The notes under the pieces: model-generated
The model's database searches: none
Told to the model about the DNA's origin: nothing
What the model saw: only the letters and a program-made list of their open reading frames with translations
Program-made: the position numbers and the translations under genes
NCBI GenBank assembly: GCA_041653495.1
Contig: JBAZFF010000007.1
Coordinates: 1-32,122, forward strand
DNA from: JBAZFF01 sp041653495
GTDB taxonomy: Bacteria > Patescibacteriota > Minisyncoccia > Minisyncoccales > RBG-13-42-11
DNA length: 32,122 nucleotides
Reading direction: 5' to 3'
Shown here: piece by piece, positions 21,826-29,990 of the stretch
How positions within the stretch are numbered: the stretch's first letter is position 1
How the letters are laid out: every line of letters starts with the position of its first letter

Positions 21826-22929
21826 CCCTTCTTGGCTGTTGTAATACAATCTTTTTGCAAAATCATTCCAGATCATGTCTGGATTTTTATTTACAGCCAA
21901 AGTTATGGTCTGGAGATTATCCCTGTCGTCCAGCTCAGCTATCAGTATTTCTCCATTTGTGGAGATGGCTATATATTCTGAATTGATCCAAAGGCAGTCT
22001 ATTATCCCGTCCTGGCTCGCCATCAGCGTCATTATCTCGCCCGCATCTTTTCTCGGGACTATGGAATCTTCCAGAAAGAAAATAGATATTTCATTCTGGG
22101 TGAAATACAGCAGTTTCTTTCCGTCTGGGGAAAGTTTGATATCCTTTACGCCTGTTGCAATTTCCCGGTCTTCAAAGCCAGCGCTCTTTGCAGATAAGAT
22201 TTCTTCCGCATATTGGAAAGTATAGTTTCCGTAAAGATGATTTTCTGCCACTTCTCCCGGATTTTGGATATTTTCAATAGTGCCTTTCACGTTGTCCAAA
22301 CTGAAACTGAAATATCTGTCTTTTCCCAGTATTTCTGTTTCTAAAATAACTTCGGAAGAAGTGGTGGAAAAAGTTATGTCTTTCAGTTCTACTTCCTTGG
22401 AATAGATGTCCTTCTCCCTTAAAAGATTGGTTTCCGTATCCAGTTCCGGGTCGTACATATTAAGAATCCAGCCTTCCGCATTTTCTTTTTCAATTATGAT
22501 TCTCTGGTCCAGCGTGGGCCATACCCTTTCCGTATTCTCGGAAATCAGACCAAAGCTTATTTCTGCGGGGAAGAGGATTATGCTTTTGGCTTCCGTTACT
22601 TCTTTTTCTTTTACGGCCAGGATCTTTTTCCAGGGGGCATATCCTTCCTTTGAAACTTCCACTTCGTATTTCCCGGGAAGAAGGTTCTCAATTAAAACGG
22701 AACCGAAAAGGAAGTCGGTCTTTTTGACTACCTTTCCGTTGAGGGAGACGTCTACCTGTTTGGGTAGGGTTTTAATAAAGATGCCTCCGGTCGAGGTTAT
22801 TATTTTCTCTCCATCTTGGGCGTTTAGATTAATCCTGTACCCCTGGGAGTAAAGGATTACGGAAGGGCCACCTATTGCAAAGATGACGAAACAAATCAAA
22901 AATATGATTGTCCTGGTCTTTTTAGTCAT
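21796..22929 (-). CDS. Membrane-anchored PEGA-domain protein
   Basis: A 377-residue protein on the minus strand. A membrane helix (about residues 8-30) is followed by a PEGA domain at about 45-120 (GGIFIKTLPKQVDVSLNGK...NLLPGKYEVEVSKEGYAPW). PEGA domains are beta-sandwich modules of surface proteins. The rest is beta-rich and includes KLSPDGKKLLYFT and WINSEYIAISTNGEILIA, which look like blades of a beta-propeller. The bulk is expected outside the membrane. No catalytic motif is seen. It is the only minus-strand gene of the window and its end overlaps the nuclease gene by 30 bp. Confidence 0.85.
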   Translation of the reverse strand: MTKKTRTIIFLICFVIFAIGGPSVILYSQGYRINLNAQDGEKIITSTGGIFIKTLPKQVDVSLNGKVVKKTDFLFGSVLIENLLPGKYEVEVSKEGYAPWKKILAVKEKEVTEAKSIILFPAEISFGLISENTERVWPTLDQRIIIEKENAEGWILNMYDPELDTETNLLREKDIYSKEVELKDITFSTTSSEVILETEILGKDRYFSFSLDNVKGTIENIQNPGEVAENHLYGNYTFQYAEEILSAKSAGFEDREIATGVKDIKLSPDGKKLLYFTQNEISIFFLEDSIVPRKDAGEIMTLMASQDGIIDCLWINSEYIAISTNGEILIAELDDRDNLQTITLAVNKNPDMIWNDFAKRLYYNSQEGLFASDVFLP

Positions 22930-22941
22930 AAGTACTCTTTA

Positions 22942-22970
22942 ATTTTAGACCAAAAGCCAGGAAATTGAAA
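22942..22970 (-). promoter_or_regulatory. Minus-strand promoter of the PEGA gene
   Basis: On the minus strand TAAAAT (22947 to 22942) lies 12 nt before the ATG at 22929, with a weak TTTCAA at 22970 to 22965 as -35 (17-bp spacer). Leader would be about 5 nt. It is divergent from the 22993 promoter. Confidence 0.45.
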
Positions 22971-22992
22971 GAGGGTCCGGCCATATTGTCCC

Positions 22993-23021
22993 TTGACAAA
23001 CCAGCCAATTTCCAGTATAAA
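22993..23021 (+). promoter_or_regulatory. Near-consensus promoter of the TPR-like gene
   Basis: TTGACA at 22993-22998 (perfect -35), a 17-bp spacer and TATAAA at 23016-23021. It is the closest match to sigma-70 consensus in the window. Start near 23028 gives a leader of about 70 nt, AT-rich, that ends in a strong Shine-Dalgarno sequence. Confidence 0.82.
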
Positions 23022-23082
23022 TATAGTTATCGTATCAATTGTTGTTTAACAAAAAGACTATTTTAAAAATAAGAGAATAAAT

Positions 23083-23090
23083 AAGGAGGA
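23083..23090 (+). promoter_or_regulatory. Strong Shine-Dalgarno sequence deciding a GTG start
   Basis: AAGGAGGA with the GGAGG core ending 9 nt before GTG at 23099. It supports the GTG as the true start. Confidence 0.8.
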
Positions 23091-23098
23091 AGATTTAA

Positions 23099-23887
23099 GT
23101 GTTAAGCTCAAGGAAAACAAAGGAGTTGGGGGACAGGGTAGAAGAGTTGTACAAGGCGGGGAAACACCGGGAAATCATATTAAGGGTAGACCCGAATGAT
23201 ATTCCCTCCACCCTTACGGGCGACAAGATTAGACTTCGCTTGGGGTGGGCGCACTACCAACTTGGGGAACAGGAAGAAGCGTTAGTGCTGTTTTCTAAGC
23301 TTGTCAAAACAGATCTTCCCACTACCGAAATTGGGGAAGGATCCACAAGAGGATTGGCTCACATCTGGATTCAGAAGGGAAAACTGTCAGAGGCGGAAGA
23401 CTTGATAAAGAAATTGCCGGCTGGATTCAACCGGGATAATATTTTCATCAACCTCTATCTTGCCATGGTGAGAAAAGAGATGGAAATTCCGGCGGGAGAC
23501 GTGATGTGCTTCATAGCACATGCCATTATTCCTCCCTATGCCATAATTAATGCCCACATAGTCAATAATGGATCTTGGGCACTGTTCCAGGCGAGAAAAC
23601 AACCGGAGATCAAGGAGTTGCTTTTGGCTCTTCCTGGCTATCTTGAAAAAGCTAAGATTATTTATCAAGAAGTCAATGCCCAGCAGAATCACATTGCTAG
23701 CGTATTATATCGGATGGCAGTGGTCTACGAATACCTTGGCGAGACCGACAAAGGCCTTGACTGTGCGGAAGAATCAAAGGAAATCTGGCTAAGCCTTGTC
23801 TCCTCTCAGGGCGGAGAAAGGTATCAGCAGAACCTCAAGGGGGCAGAGGACCTTCGCATAAGGCTCCAAAGGCAAAGGAACAAATAG
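23099..23887 (+). CDS. TPR-like helical repeat protein
   Basis: A 262-residue, probably cytoplasmic protein made of helical pairs. TPR-like segments: about 37-66 (RLRLGWAHYQLGEQEEALVLFSKLV), about 80-105 (TRGLAHIWIQKGKLSEAEDLIKK) and about 200-230 (SVLYRMAVVYEYLGETDKGLDCAEES). Such repeats mediate protein-protein contacts; no enzymatic domain is visible. It is a single-gene unit with a near-consensus promoter, an approximately 70-nt leader, a strong Shine-Dalgarno sequence and a terminator. The start codon is GTG. Partner and function are unknown. Confidence 0.82.
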   Translation: MLSSRKTKELGDRVEELYKAGKHREIILRVDPNDIPSTLTGDKIRLRLGWAHYQLGEQEEALVLFSKLVKTDLPTTEIGEGSTRGLAHIWIQKGKLSEAEDLIKKLPAGFNRDNIFINLYLAMVRKEMEIPAGDVMCFIAHAIIPPYAIINAHIVNNGSWALFQARKQPEIKELLLALPGYLEKAKIIYQEVNAQQNHIASVLYRMAVVYEYLGETDKGLDCAEESKEIWLSLVSSQGGERYQQNLKGAEDLRIRLQRQRNK

Positions 23888-23893
23888 TCTATG

Positions 23894-23930
23894 AGTGCCC
23901 TATTGATGTATGATCGGTAGGGCACTTTTT
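23894..23930 (+). terminator. Rho-independent terminator after the TPR-like gene
   Basis: A perfect 9-bp stem (23894-23902 with 23918-23926), 15-nt loop, followed by T-rich sequence to 23930 and beyond. Confidence 0.88.
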
Positions 23931-23932
23931 AT

Positions 23933-23961
23933 TTGTCAAAAGGGACTATTTAATATAGAAT
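23933..23961 (+). promoter_or_regulatory. Promoter of the mreB-gatA run
   Basis: TTGTCA at 23933-23938, a 17-bp spacer and TAGAAT at 23956-23961. The ATG at 23971 is 9 nt after the -10, so the leader is a few bases at most and there is no Shine-Dalgarno sequence. Confidence 0.62.
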
Positions 23962-23970
23962 ATATCTATT

Positions 23971-24975
23971 ATGATAAGAAAAATTGGCATTGATTTGGGC
24001 ACGGCCAATTCTTTGGTTTTTATTCCGAAGAAAGGCGTGGTTTTGCAGGAGCCTTCAGTAGTTGCTGTTTCTTTAGCCGAGAACAGGATTTTGGCAGTGG
24101 GGGAGGCGGCCAAGGAAATGACCGGCCGAACTCCGGATACTATCCGGGTTTACAGGCCCTTGAGAGACGGAGTCATTGCGGATTTCAGAGTGACTCAGGC
24201 AATGCTGAGGCATTTTATAGAAAAGGTTTCGGGATTCTGGAAGATATTAAAGCCGGATCTGATGATCGGAGTCCCTGCTGGAATCACTTCTACCGAGAAG
24301 AGGGCTGTGATAGAAGCTGCCCTAAACGCGGGAGCCAAGCAGGCCTATTTAGCCAAAGAACCGATACTGGCCGCAATAGGCGCCAATATTCCCATCAATT
24401 CCTGTTCGGGGAACATGATAGTGGATATCGGGGGAGGGACTTCCGAAATAGCAGTTATTTCTTTGGGGGGAATCGTCACCTGCAATTCTTTGAGGATCGG
24501 AGGGGACAAGATGGATGTCGCCATTTCGGATTACATAAAGAAGAAATATAACTTGGCCATAGGAGAACAGACGGCGGAAGAAGTAAAAATAAAGATAGGA
24601 ACGGCCCTGCCCGAGAAGGAAGACAAGAAGATTGAGATTCGGGGGAGGGACTTGATTTCCGGACTTCCCAGGACCATTAAGGTTTCTTCAAACGAAATAT
24701 CGGAAGCCCTTTATGATATGATCGGGGAGATAATCCACGCCATAAAAATGGTGCTGAGGGAAACTCCTCCCGAATTGTCAGCCGATATAATAGACAAGGG
24801 GATGATACTTTCCGGCGGAGGATCCTTGATAAGAAACATGCCCGAGAGAATCTCCCAGGAGACCGGCGTTCCCTGCTTCATGGCGGAAGAGCCCATGCTT
24901 TGCGTGGTGAAAGGAACCGGAGTCTTGCTGGATAACCTGGATGCTTATAAGAAGAGCATAATGTCAAAAAAATGA
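23971..24975 (+). CDS. mreB: MreB-like actin, paralogue 1 (without N-terminal helix)
   Basis: A bacterial actin of the MreB family, which forms membrane-associated filaments that guide cell-wall synthesis. Phosphate-binding loops are intact: IGIDLGTANSLVF at the start, MIVDIGGGTSEIAVISLGGIV and ILSGGGSLIRNMPE near residue 275. The 334-residue protein begins almost directly at the first beta strand, so it lacks the amphipathic N-terminal helix present in paralogue 2. No mreC, mreD or rodA gene is nearby. The TGA stop overlaps holB as ATGA. Confidence 0.93.
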   Translation: MIRKIGIDLGTANSLVFIPKKGVVLQEPSVVAVSLAENRILAVGEAAKEMTGRTPDTIRVYRPLRDGVIADFRVTQAMLRHFIEKVSGFWKILKPDLMIGVPAGITSTEKRAVIEAALNAGAKQAYLAKEPILAAIGANIPINSCSGNMIVDIGGGTSEIAVISLGGIVTCNSLRIGGDKMDVAISDYIKKKYNLAIGEQTAEEVKIKIGTALPEKEDKKIEIRGRDLISGLPRTIKVSSNEISEALYDMIGEIIHAIKMVLRETPPELSADIIDKGMILSGGGSLIRNMPERISQETGVPCFMAEEPMLCVVKGTGVLLDNLDAYKKSIMSKK

Positions 24976-25787
24976 TAATAGGCCATCAGAAACAATGGCA
25001 GTACCTAAAGAAAATATCTGAAAGTGGGAATATCCCGCACGCTTTTTTATTTTCCGGCCAGGAGAGACTCGGGAAAAGAAAAATAGCTTTTGAGTGGGTA
25101 TCCCTGATTTTCGGCCAGGACTTGAGAAAAATACATCCTGATTTCACGGTTGTAGAACCGGAAGGGAAGGAGATACAAATAAGTCAGATAAAGGAACTGA
25201 TAAGGGGATTATCTTTGAAGCCCTATTCCGCTCCCTTAAAAGTGGCCTTGATAGACAACGCACATCTAATGAACCAGGAAGCCCAGTCCTGCCTATTGAA
25301 GACTCTGGAAGAGCCCAAGGGGAATACCTTGCTGATATTGATTACCGATCAGCCGAGCTCCCTTTTGCCGACGATCATTTCTAGGGTCCAGGCAGTAAAG
25401 TTCTACCCGGTGCCCAAAGAAGAAATGAAAGATTTAGACCAGGAAGCGTTTGGGTTCCCCGGATTAGCCGTGGATTTTGCCGCAGACCCGGAAAAGAAAG
25501 CTGAATTTGAAAAAAAAGTAAAAGAGATAGAGGAGATTTCAAAATTGGATCTGTGCCAGAGGTTTGATTACGTTAAGCAGCTTACGGACAATTCCGAGGA
25601 TATAAAAGGGGTTTTAAAGATATGGATTTCTTATTTCAGAAGAATCTTGCTTTCCAAAATCTCGGGCGGCGGGGATATCAACAAGAATAAAATCATTTTA
25701 AAATCACTGCAGAACGCGGATTATTTGATTTCAAGAACAAACGTCAATTCAAGGTTGCTTTTAGAAACATTAATGATTGAACTATAA
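24972..25787 (+). CDS. holB: DNA polymerase III delta-prime-like clamp-loader subunit
   Basis: A 271-residue AAA+ clamp-loader protein. The P-loop position reads GQERLGK35-R36 where a functional Walker A would have GK(S/T), so nucleotide binding is doubtful, as expected for delta-prime. It has the conserved IRGLSLKPYSAPLKVALIDNAHLMNQEAQSCLLKTLEEP segment and a sensor-like SRVQ. The zinc module of longer DnaX/HolB proteins is absent. A role as the stator of the sliding-clamp loader is inferred. Its start and stop both overlap neighbouring genes (4 nt and 1 nt). Confidence 0.88.
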   Translation: MIIGHQKQWQYLKKISESGNIPHAFLFSGQERLGKRKIAFEWVSLIFGQDLRKIHPDFTVVEPEGKEIQISQIKELIRGLSLKPYSAPLKVALIDNAHLMNQEAQSCLLKTLEEPKGNTLLILITDQPSSLLPTIISRVQAVKFYPVPKEEMKDLDQEAFGFPGLAVDFAADPEKKAEFEKKVKEIEEISKLDLCQRFDYVKQLTDNSEDIKGVLKIWISYFRRILLSKISGGGDINKNKIILKSLQNADYLISRTNVNSRLLLETLMIEL

Positions 25788-26341
25788 TGTATAAAGAAAT
25801 TTTACAAAAAATAGAGCCGGAAGTGGATAAAGTCATAAGCTTTTTGGAAAAAGAGTTTTCCAAGATAAGGACGGGGAGAGCCAATCCTTCCCTGGTTGAA
25901 GACGTAGTTGTAGACTGTTTCGGGGAGAAATTTCCCTTAAAACAGCTGGCTGCGATTTCCGCCCCGGAGCCAAAACAGATAGTGATTCAGCCCTGGGACA
26001 AGTCTTATATTGCAGGGATAGTCGCCGCGCTGGAAAATACCGGAGTGGGAGCCAATCCCGTAGTAGACAGGGATTCAATAAGGATTAATTTGCCGGCCCT
26101 AAACGAAGAATACAGGAGGGAATTGCAGAGGCTCATTTCGGAAAAGCAGGAGGAGGCCAGAAAAACAATAAGGCACTGGAGAGAAAGCGCCTGGGAAGAA
26201 ATCCAGGAGAGGACTAAGGCCGGAGAAATCAGGGAGGATGACAAATTCAGGGCGAAGGACGACTTGCAGAAGATAGTGGACGAGGCCAACGAGAAAATAG
26301 AGAAAATAGGAGACAGGAAGAAAGAAGAAGTTTTGGAATAA
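25787..26341 (+). CDS. frr: Ribosome recycling factor
   Basis: Releases ribosomes from mRNA after termination, together with EF-G. The 184-residue product has family-typical length and motifs: FSKIRTGRANPSLVEDVVVDCFGEKFPLKQLAAISAPEPKQIVIQPWD, INLPALNEEYRRELQRLI and the two long helices ending in KIEKIGDRKKEEVLE. It overlaps holB and rseP by one base at each end (TAATG both times). Confidence 0.97.
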   Translation: MYKEILQKIEPEVDKVISFLEKEFSKIRTGRANPSLVEDVVVDCFGEKFPLKQLAAISAPEPKQIVIQPWDKSYIAGIVAALENTGVGANPVVDRDSIRINLPALNEEYRRELQRLISEKQEEARKTIRHWRESAWEEIQERTKAGEIREDDKFRAKDDLQKIVDEANEKIEKIGDRKKEEVLE

Positions 26342-27423
26342 TGCCTACTTTAATCATTGCAATAGTATCAATAGTCTTGCTGCTGGTTCTGCACGAACTC
26401 GGCCATTTTCTGACGGCCAAATCCTTGAAGATCAAGGTTGAAGAATTCGGCGTGGGATACCCTCCGAGGATTTTCGGAAAGAAAATAGGGGAGACCATGT
26501 ATTCTTTAAACTGGCTGCCCTTCGGAGCTTTTGTGAAGATACCTGGGCCGGATGGAGAAGGGGAGAACTTAAAGGATTCAGAGAACTACGAGAAGAGGCC
26601 TGCCTGGCAGAAAGCTTCCGTATTGCTGGGAGGCGTAGTTTCCTTCTGGCTTATTGCTGCGATTCTTTTGAGCGTTGCTTTTACTATGGGAGTTCCGAGT
26701 TCCGTTTCTGATTCGGAAACCAATCTCCCAAACGTAAAGGTCCAGATATTGTCCGTTTCTGCGGATTCTCCTGCCCAATTGGGAGGATTAAAGCCGGGAG
26801 ACGTGATAACGGGGTTTGAGGCCGCGGGAGACAGGACGGATATTGATACTGTTTTGGGAGTCCAGGATTTTGCCAAAAGCCATCAGGGGCAGGAAGTTTC
26901 CATTCTGATTAAGAGAGGGGCGGAAGAATTGAATATCCCTTTGGCATTGAGAAGCGATTCTTCAAAAGGAATATTGGGCATATCTCTGGTAAGGACGGCA
27001 GACCAGTCGTATTCCCTAAAGGAAGCTCCCTTGATGGGGATTAAGGCTACGGGGAGTCTGACCTGGCAGGTTATTACCGGCTGGTTCGGAGTATTAAAGA
27101 GCTTGATATCCGGCGGCGGCCTTCCCGTCGGCGTTGATTTCGTAGGGCCAGTGGGGATTGGGTCTATGTTAAACGATGCGGCCAAGATCGGAGCCAGCTA
27201 TTTCCTGCAGTTCATAGCCCTTCTTGCGATTTATCTCGCTGTCTTTAATATTCTCCCCATACCCGCCTTGGACGGGGGGAGGATTCTGTTCTTGGCCATT
27301 GAAAAGATAAAGGGAAGTCCTATAAATAAGAAAGTTGAGCAAAAGTTCAACGGCGCAGTGTTTCTGATAATGTTGATTCTAATGGCTTTCGTAACAATAA
27401 AAGACATAACTAATTTATTTTAA
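26341..27423 (+). CDS. rseP: Site-2 intramembrane zinc metalloprotease (RseP/RasP)
   Basis: A membrane protease that cleaves substrates within the bilayer, typically anti-sigma factors or signal-peptide remnants. H18-E-L-G-H22 in the first membrane helix is the zinc motif and D311-G in PIPALDGGRILF is the third ligand. A single PDZ domain spans about residues 125-215 (VKVQILSVSADSPAQLGGLKPGDVITGF). The 360-residue length fits the one-PDZ group. No sigma/anti-sigma pair is adjacent, so the substrate is unknown. Confidence 0.94.
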   Translation: MPTLIIAIVSIVLLLVLHELGHFLTAKSLKIKVEEFGVGYPPRIFGKKIGETMYSLNWLPFGAFVKIPGPDGEGENLKDSENYEKRPAWQKASVLLGGVVSFWLIAAILLSVAFTMGVPSSVSDSETNLPNVKVQILSVSADSPAQLGGLKPGDVITGFEAAGDRTDIDTVLGVQDFAKSHQGQEVSILIKRGAEELNIPLALRSDSSKGILGISLVRTADQSYSLKEAPLMGIKATGSLTWQVITGWFGVLKSLISGGGLPVGVDFVGPVGIGSMLNDAAKIGASYFLQFIALLAIYLAVFNILPIPALDGGRILFLAIEKIKGSPINKKVEQKFNGAVFLIMLILMAFVTIKDITNLF

Positions 27424-28646
27424 TGAGGCAGTCAGAATTATTTACAAAGACATTGAGGGAATCCCCAAAGGAAGAGGTAAGCATTAATGCAAAGCTTCTG
27501 TCTCGGGGAGGGTACATAGACAGATTGATGGCCGGAGTTTATTCCTATTTGCCCCTGGGGCTTTTGGTTTTAAAGAACATAGAAAATATAATCAGGGACG
27601 AGATGCAGAAGGTGGGGGGGCAGGAAGTCCTGCTTCCGACTCTGACCCCGAAGGAAAATTGGATGAAGACGGACAGATGGAAATATCCGGAAATGTTCAA
27701 GCTGAGAAACAGGGCGGAAAAGGAATACTCCTTGGGCTGGACGCACGAGGAAATAATAACTCCTCTTGTCCAAAAGTTCGTAAACTCTTACAAGGATCTT
27801 CCGGTTTATGTCTACCAGTTCCAGAACAAATTCAGAGACGAACTGAGGGCGAAGTCCGGGATGCTGAGGGGGGTGGAATTTATGATGAAGGATTTATATT
27901 CCTTCCACAGGGACGAAAAAGACCTAGATTCTTTCTATCTGAGAATGCAGAGGGCTTATTTCAACGTGTTTGAGAGGTGCGGACTCAAAAAAGAAACTTT
28001 CTTGACTCTGGCCTCCGGCGGGGCCTTTGCTAAATATTCCCACGAATTCCAGATGGTTACTTCGTTCGGGGAAGACGAGATATATCTCTGCAAGAAGTGC
28101 AAGATAGCGGTGAACAAGGAAATCATAGAAGAAGAGAAACATTCCTGCCCCCAGTGCAAGAGCAAGGACTTAGAGGTCAAGAAATCCATAGAGGTGGGGA
28201 ATATCTTCAAACTGCAGAACAGGTTTACCAAGCCCTTCGGCTTTAAAGTGAAAGACGAAAAAGGGGACGAAAAGGAATTGGTGATGGGATGCTACGGAAT
28301 AGGGCTGAGCAGGTTAATGGGAGCTGTAGTGGAAGTGCATAATGACGAAAATGGGATAATCTGGCCGGCGGAAGTGGCGCCCTTTAGATTCCATCTTATC
28401 CCCGTCGGAGATGTTTCAAAAGAAGCAGACGCCATTTATCAAGATTTACAGAAGGCCGGGATTAAAGTATTATATGACGATAGGGACAGATCTGCCGGGG
28501 AGAAATTCGCAGATTCAGACCTGATGGGCATTCCGAACAGATTGGTTGTGAGCGCAAAGACTTTGGAAAAGAAATCGGTCGAGCTGAAGGAAAGGGAGAG
28601 CGGGAAAATATCCCTTGTAAAATTAGCCGAAGTAAAAAAGATATGA
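27423..28646 (+). CDS. proS: Prolyl-tRNA synthetase without the INS editing domain
   Basis: Charges tRNA-Pro. The class II core is clear: AGVYSYLPLG, the motif 2 region FRDELRAKSGMLRGVEFMMKDLYSFH, GCYGIGLSRLMGAV (motif 3) and a C-terminal anticodon-binding domain with DDRDRSAGEKFADSDLMGIP. At 407 residues it lacks the approximately 180-residue INS domain that deacylates Ala-tRNA-Pro in many bacteria. In its place is a short segment with two CxxC pairs (C223/C226 and C242/C245), a likely zinc ribbon. Start and stop overlap neighbours by 1 and 4 nt. Confidence 0.95.
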   Translation: MRQSELFTKTLRESPKEEVSINAKLLSRGGYIDRLMAGVYSYLPLGLLVLKNIENIIRDEMQKVGGQEVLLPTLTPKENWMKTDRWKYPEMFKLRNRAEKEYSLGWTHEEIITPLVQKFVNSYKDLPVYVYQFQNKFRDELRAKSGMLRGVEFMMKDLYSFHRDEKDLDSFYLRMQRAYFNVFERCGLKKETFLTLASGGAFAKYSHEFQMVTSFGEDEIYLCKKCKIAVNKEIIEEEKHSCPQCKSKDLEVKKSIEVGNIFKLQNRFTKPFGFKVKDEKGDEKELVMGCYGIGLSRLMGAVVEVHNDENGIIWPAEVAPFRFHLIPVGDVSKEADAIYQDLQKAGIKVLYDDRDRSAGEKFADSDLMGIPNRLVVSAKTLEKKSVELKERESGKISLVKLAEVKKI

Positions 28647-29707
28647 AGTTTGATTTATTGAATAAATTCTTTTCTTATTTTTCAGAAGACATAGGTATAG
28701 ACCTCGGAACGGCAAATTCTTTGGTTTATATGAAGGGGAGGGGGATCATCATCACCGAGCCCTCCGTCGTCGCTATTAATAAAAAAACAGGGCAAGTTCT
28801 GGCCATAGGCCAGGAGGCGAAGAAAATGGTGGGGAGGACTCCTGCCCACATCGTAGCCACAAGGCCTCTGGTTTCAGGGGTGGTTTCAGATTTCGAGGTA
28901 ACCGAGCAGATGCTTAAATATTTTATTGAGAAATCCCATAAGAAAAGATTACTAATAGGCCCCAGGCCCAGGGTGGTAGTGGGGATTCCCTGCGGAGTCA
29001 CGGAAGTGGAGAAAAAAGCAGTTAGGGATGCGGCTTTGAACGCCGGAGCAAGGCAGGTTTTTCTGGTGGAGGAGCCCATGGCCGCGGCAATCGGAGCCAG
29101 ACTTCCGGTGCAGGAAGCCGGAGGAAACTTCATTGTTGATATCGGGGGAGGGACTACGGAAGTAGCCGTCATTTCTCTGGGCGGAATTGTGACTTCAAAG
29201 AGCCTCAGGGTCGCCGGAGACAAGCTGAACGAGGACATAATACATTACGCCCAGGACGAATACAAGTTGCTGATCGGGGAAAGGACGGCAGAGTCCTTGA
29301 AAATAGGAATAGGCTCTGCTTACCCCTTAAAAGAAAAGAGGCAGCTCCCGATGAGGGGCAGGAATCTGATCACCGGGCTTCCCGAAGAAATAATAGTTTC
29401 TGACGAAGATATCAGGAAAGCCATGGAAAAATCAGTCAGGCAGATAGTAGCTGAAATAAAAACTGCGGTGGAAGAGACCCCTCCAGAACTCTTGGCTGAT
29501 ATAATGGCCTCCGGAATATTCCTGTCCGGAGGGGGTTCGCTCTTAAGGGGGCTGGACACTTTAATCCAGAAGGAGACGAAGATCGTCACCAAGATTATAG
29601 AAGATCCCATGACTGCCGTAGCCAGGGGAGCCGGAATGATTCTAGAGAACTTGGACGATCTTAAAGAAGTCCTAGTGGAAACAGAAACGTTGGAGGCTCC
29701 AAGATAA
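28643..29707 (+). CDS. mreB: MreB-like actin, paralogue 2 (with N-terminal membrane helix)
   Basis: A second MreB of 354 residues. Unlike paralogue 1 it begins with a short amphipathic helix (MKFDLLNKFFSYFSED) of the type that anchors MreB to the membrane, then IGIDLGTANSLVYMKGRGIIITEPSVVA. FIVDIGGGTTEVAVISLGGIV and FLSGGGSLLRGLD complete the nucleotide site. By eye it is closer to canonical MreB than paralogue 1. It starts inside the proS stop (ATGA). Confidence 0.95.
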   Translation: MKFDLLNKFFSYFSEDIGIDLGTANSLVYMKGRGIIITEPSVVAINKKTGQVLAIGQEAKKMVGRTPAHIVATRPLVSGVVSDFEVTEQMLKYFIEKSHKKRLLIGPRPRVVVGIPCGVTEVEKKAVRDAALNAGARQVFLVEEPMAAAIGARLPVQEAGGNFIVDIGGGTTEVAVISLGGIVTSKSLRVAGDKLNEDIIHYAQDEYKLLIGERTAESLKIGIGSAYPLKEKRQLPMRGRNLITGLPEEIIVSDEDIRKAMEKSVRQIVAEIKTAVEETPPELLADIMASGIFLSGGGSLLRGLDTLIQKETKIVTKIIEDPMTAVARGAGMILENLDDLKEVLVETETLEAPR

Positions 29708-29708
29708 T

Positions 29709-29990
29709 ATGATTTCAAAAGAAGAAGTAAAAAAAATAGCCAAGCTCGCCAGGCTGGCTATTTCAGAAAAAGAGACCGCAAAATACCAGAAAGAGCTGTC
29801 TCTTATTTTGGATTACATAGAAAAAATGGAGAAAGCAGACGTTTCGAAAGTTGAGCCAACGAGCCATCCTTTTTCCCTGGAAAATGTGGTGCGGGAGGAT
29901 AAGCCTGAAAAAGACGAATGCGCCAATCTAGTGGAAATGGCGCCCGACAAAAAAGACAACTACGTCAAAGTAAAGTCAATTCTGAAATGA
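29709..29990 (+). CDS. gatC: Asp-tRNA(Asn)/Glu-tRNA(Gln) amidotransferase subunit C
   Basis: GatC stabilises the GatCAB complex that converts mischarged Glu-tRNA-Gln and Asp-tRNA-Asn. The 93-residue product shows the family pattern MISKEEVKKIAKLARLAISEKE, ILDYIEKMEKADVSKVEPTSHPF and the ending VEMAPDKKDNYVKVKSILK. Its TGA overlaps gatA as ATGA. gatB is not in the window. Confidence 0.95.
   Translation: MISKEEVKKIAKLARLAISEKETAKYQKELSLILDYIEKMEKADVSKVEPTSHPFSLENVVREDKPEKDECANLVEMAPDKKDNYVKVKSILK

Noticed and set aside
21000..21830. CRISPR-Cas locus around the Cas4-like gene
   Set aside because: No direct repeats with regular spacers and no cas1, cas2 or effector genes anywhere in the window.
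21836..21856. Small inverted repeat followed by T residues near the end of the nuclease gene
   Set aside because: Only a 4-bp stem, and it lies inside the convergent coding sequence; not enough for a terminator.
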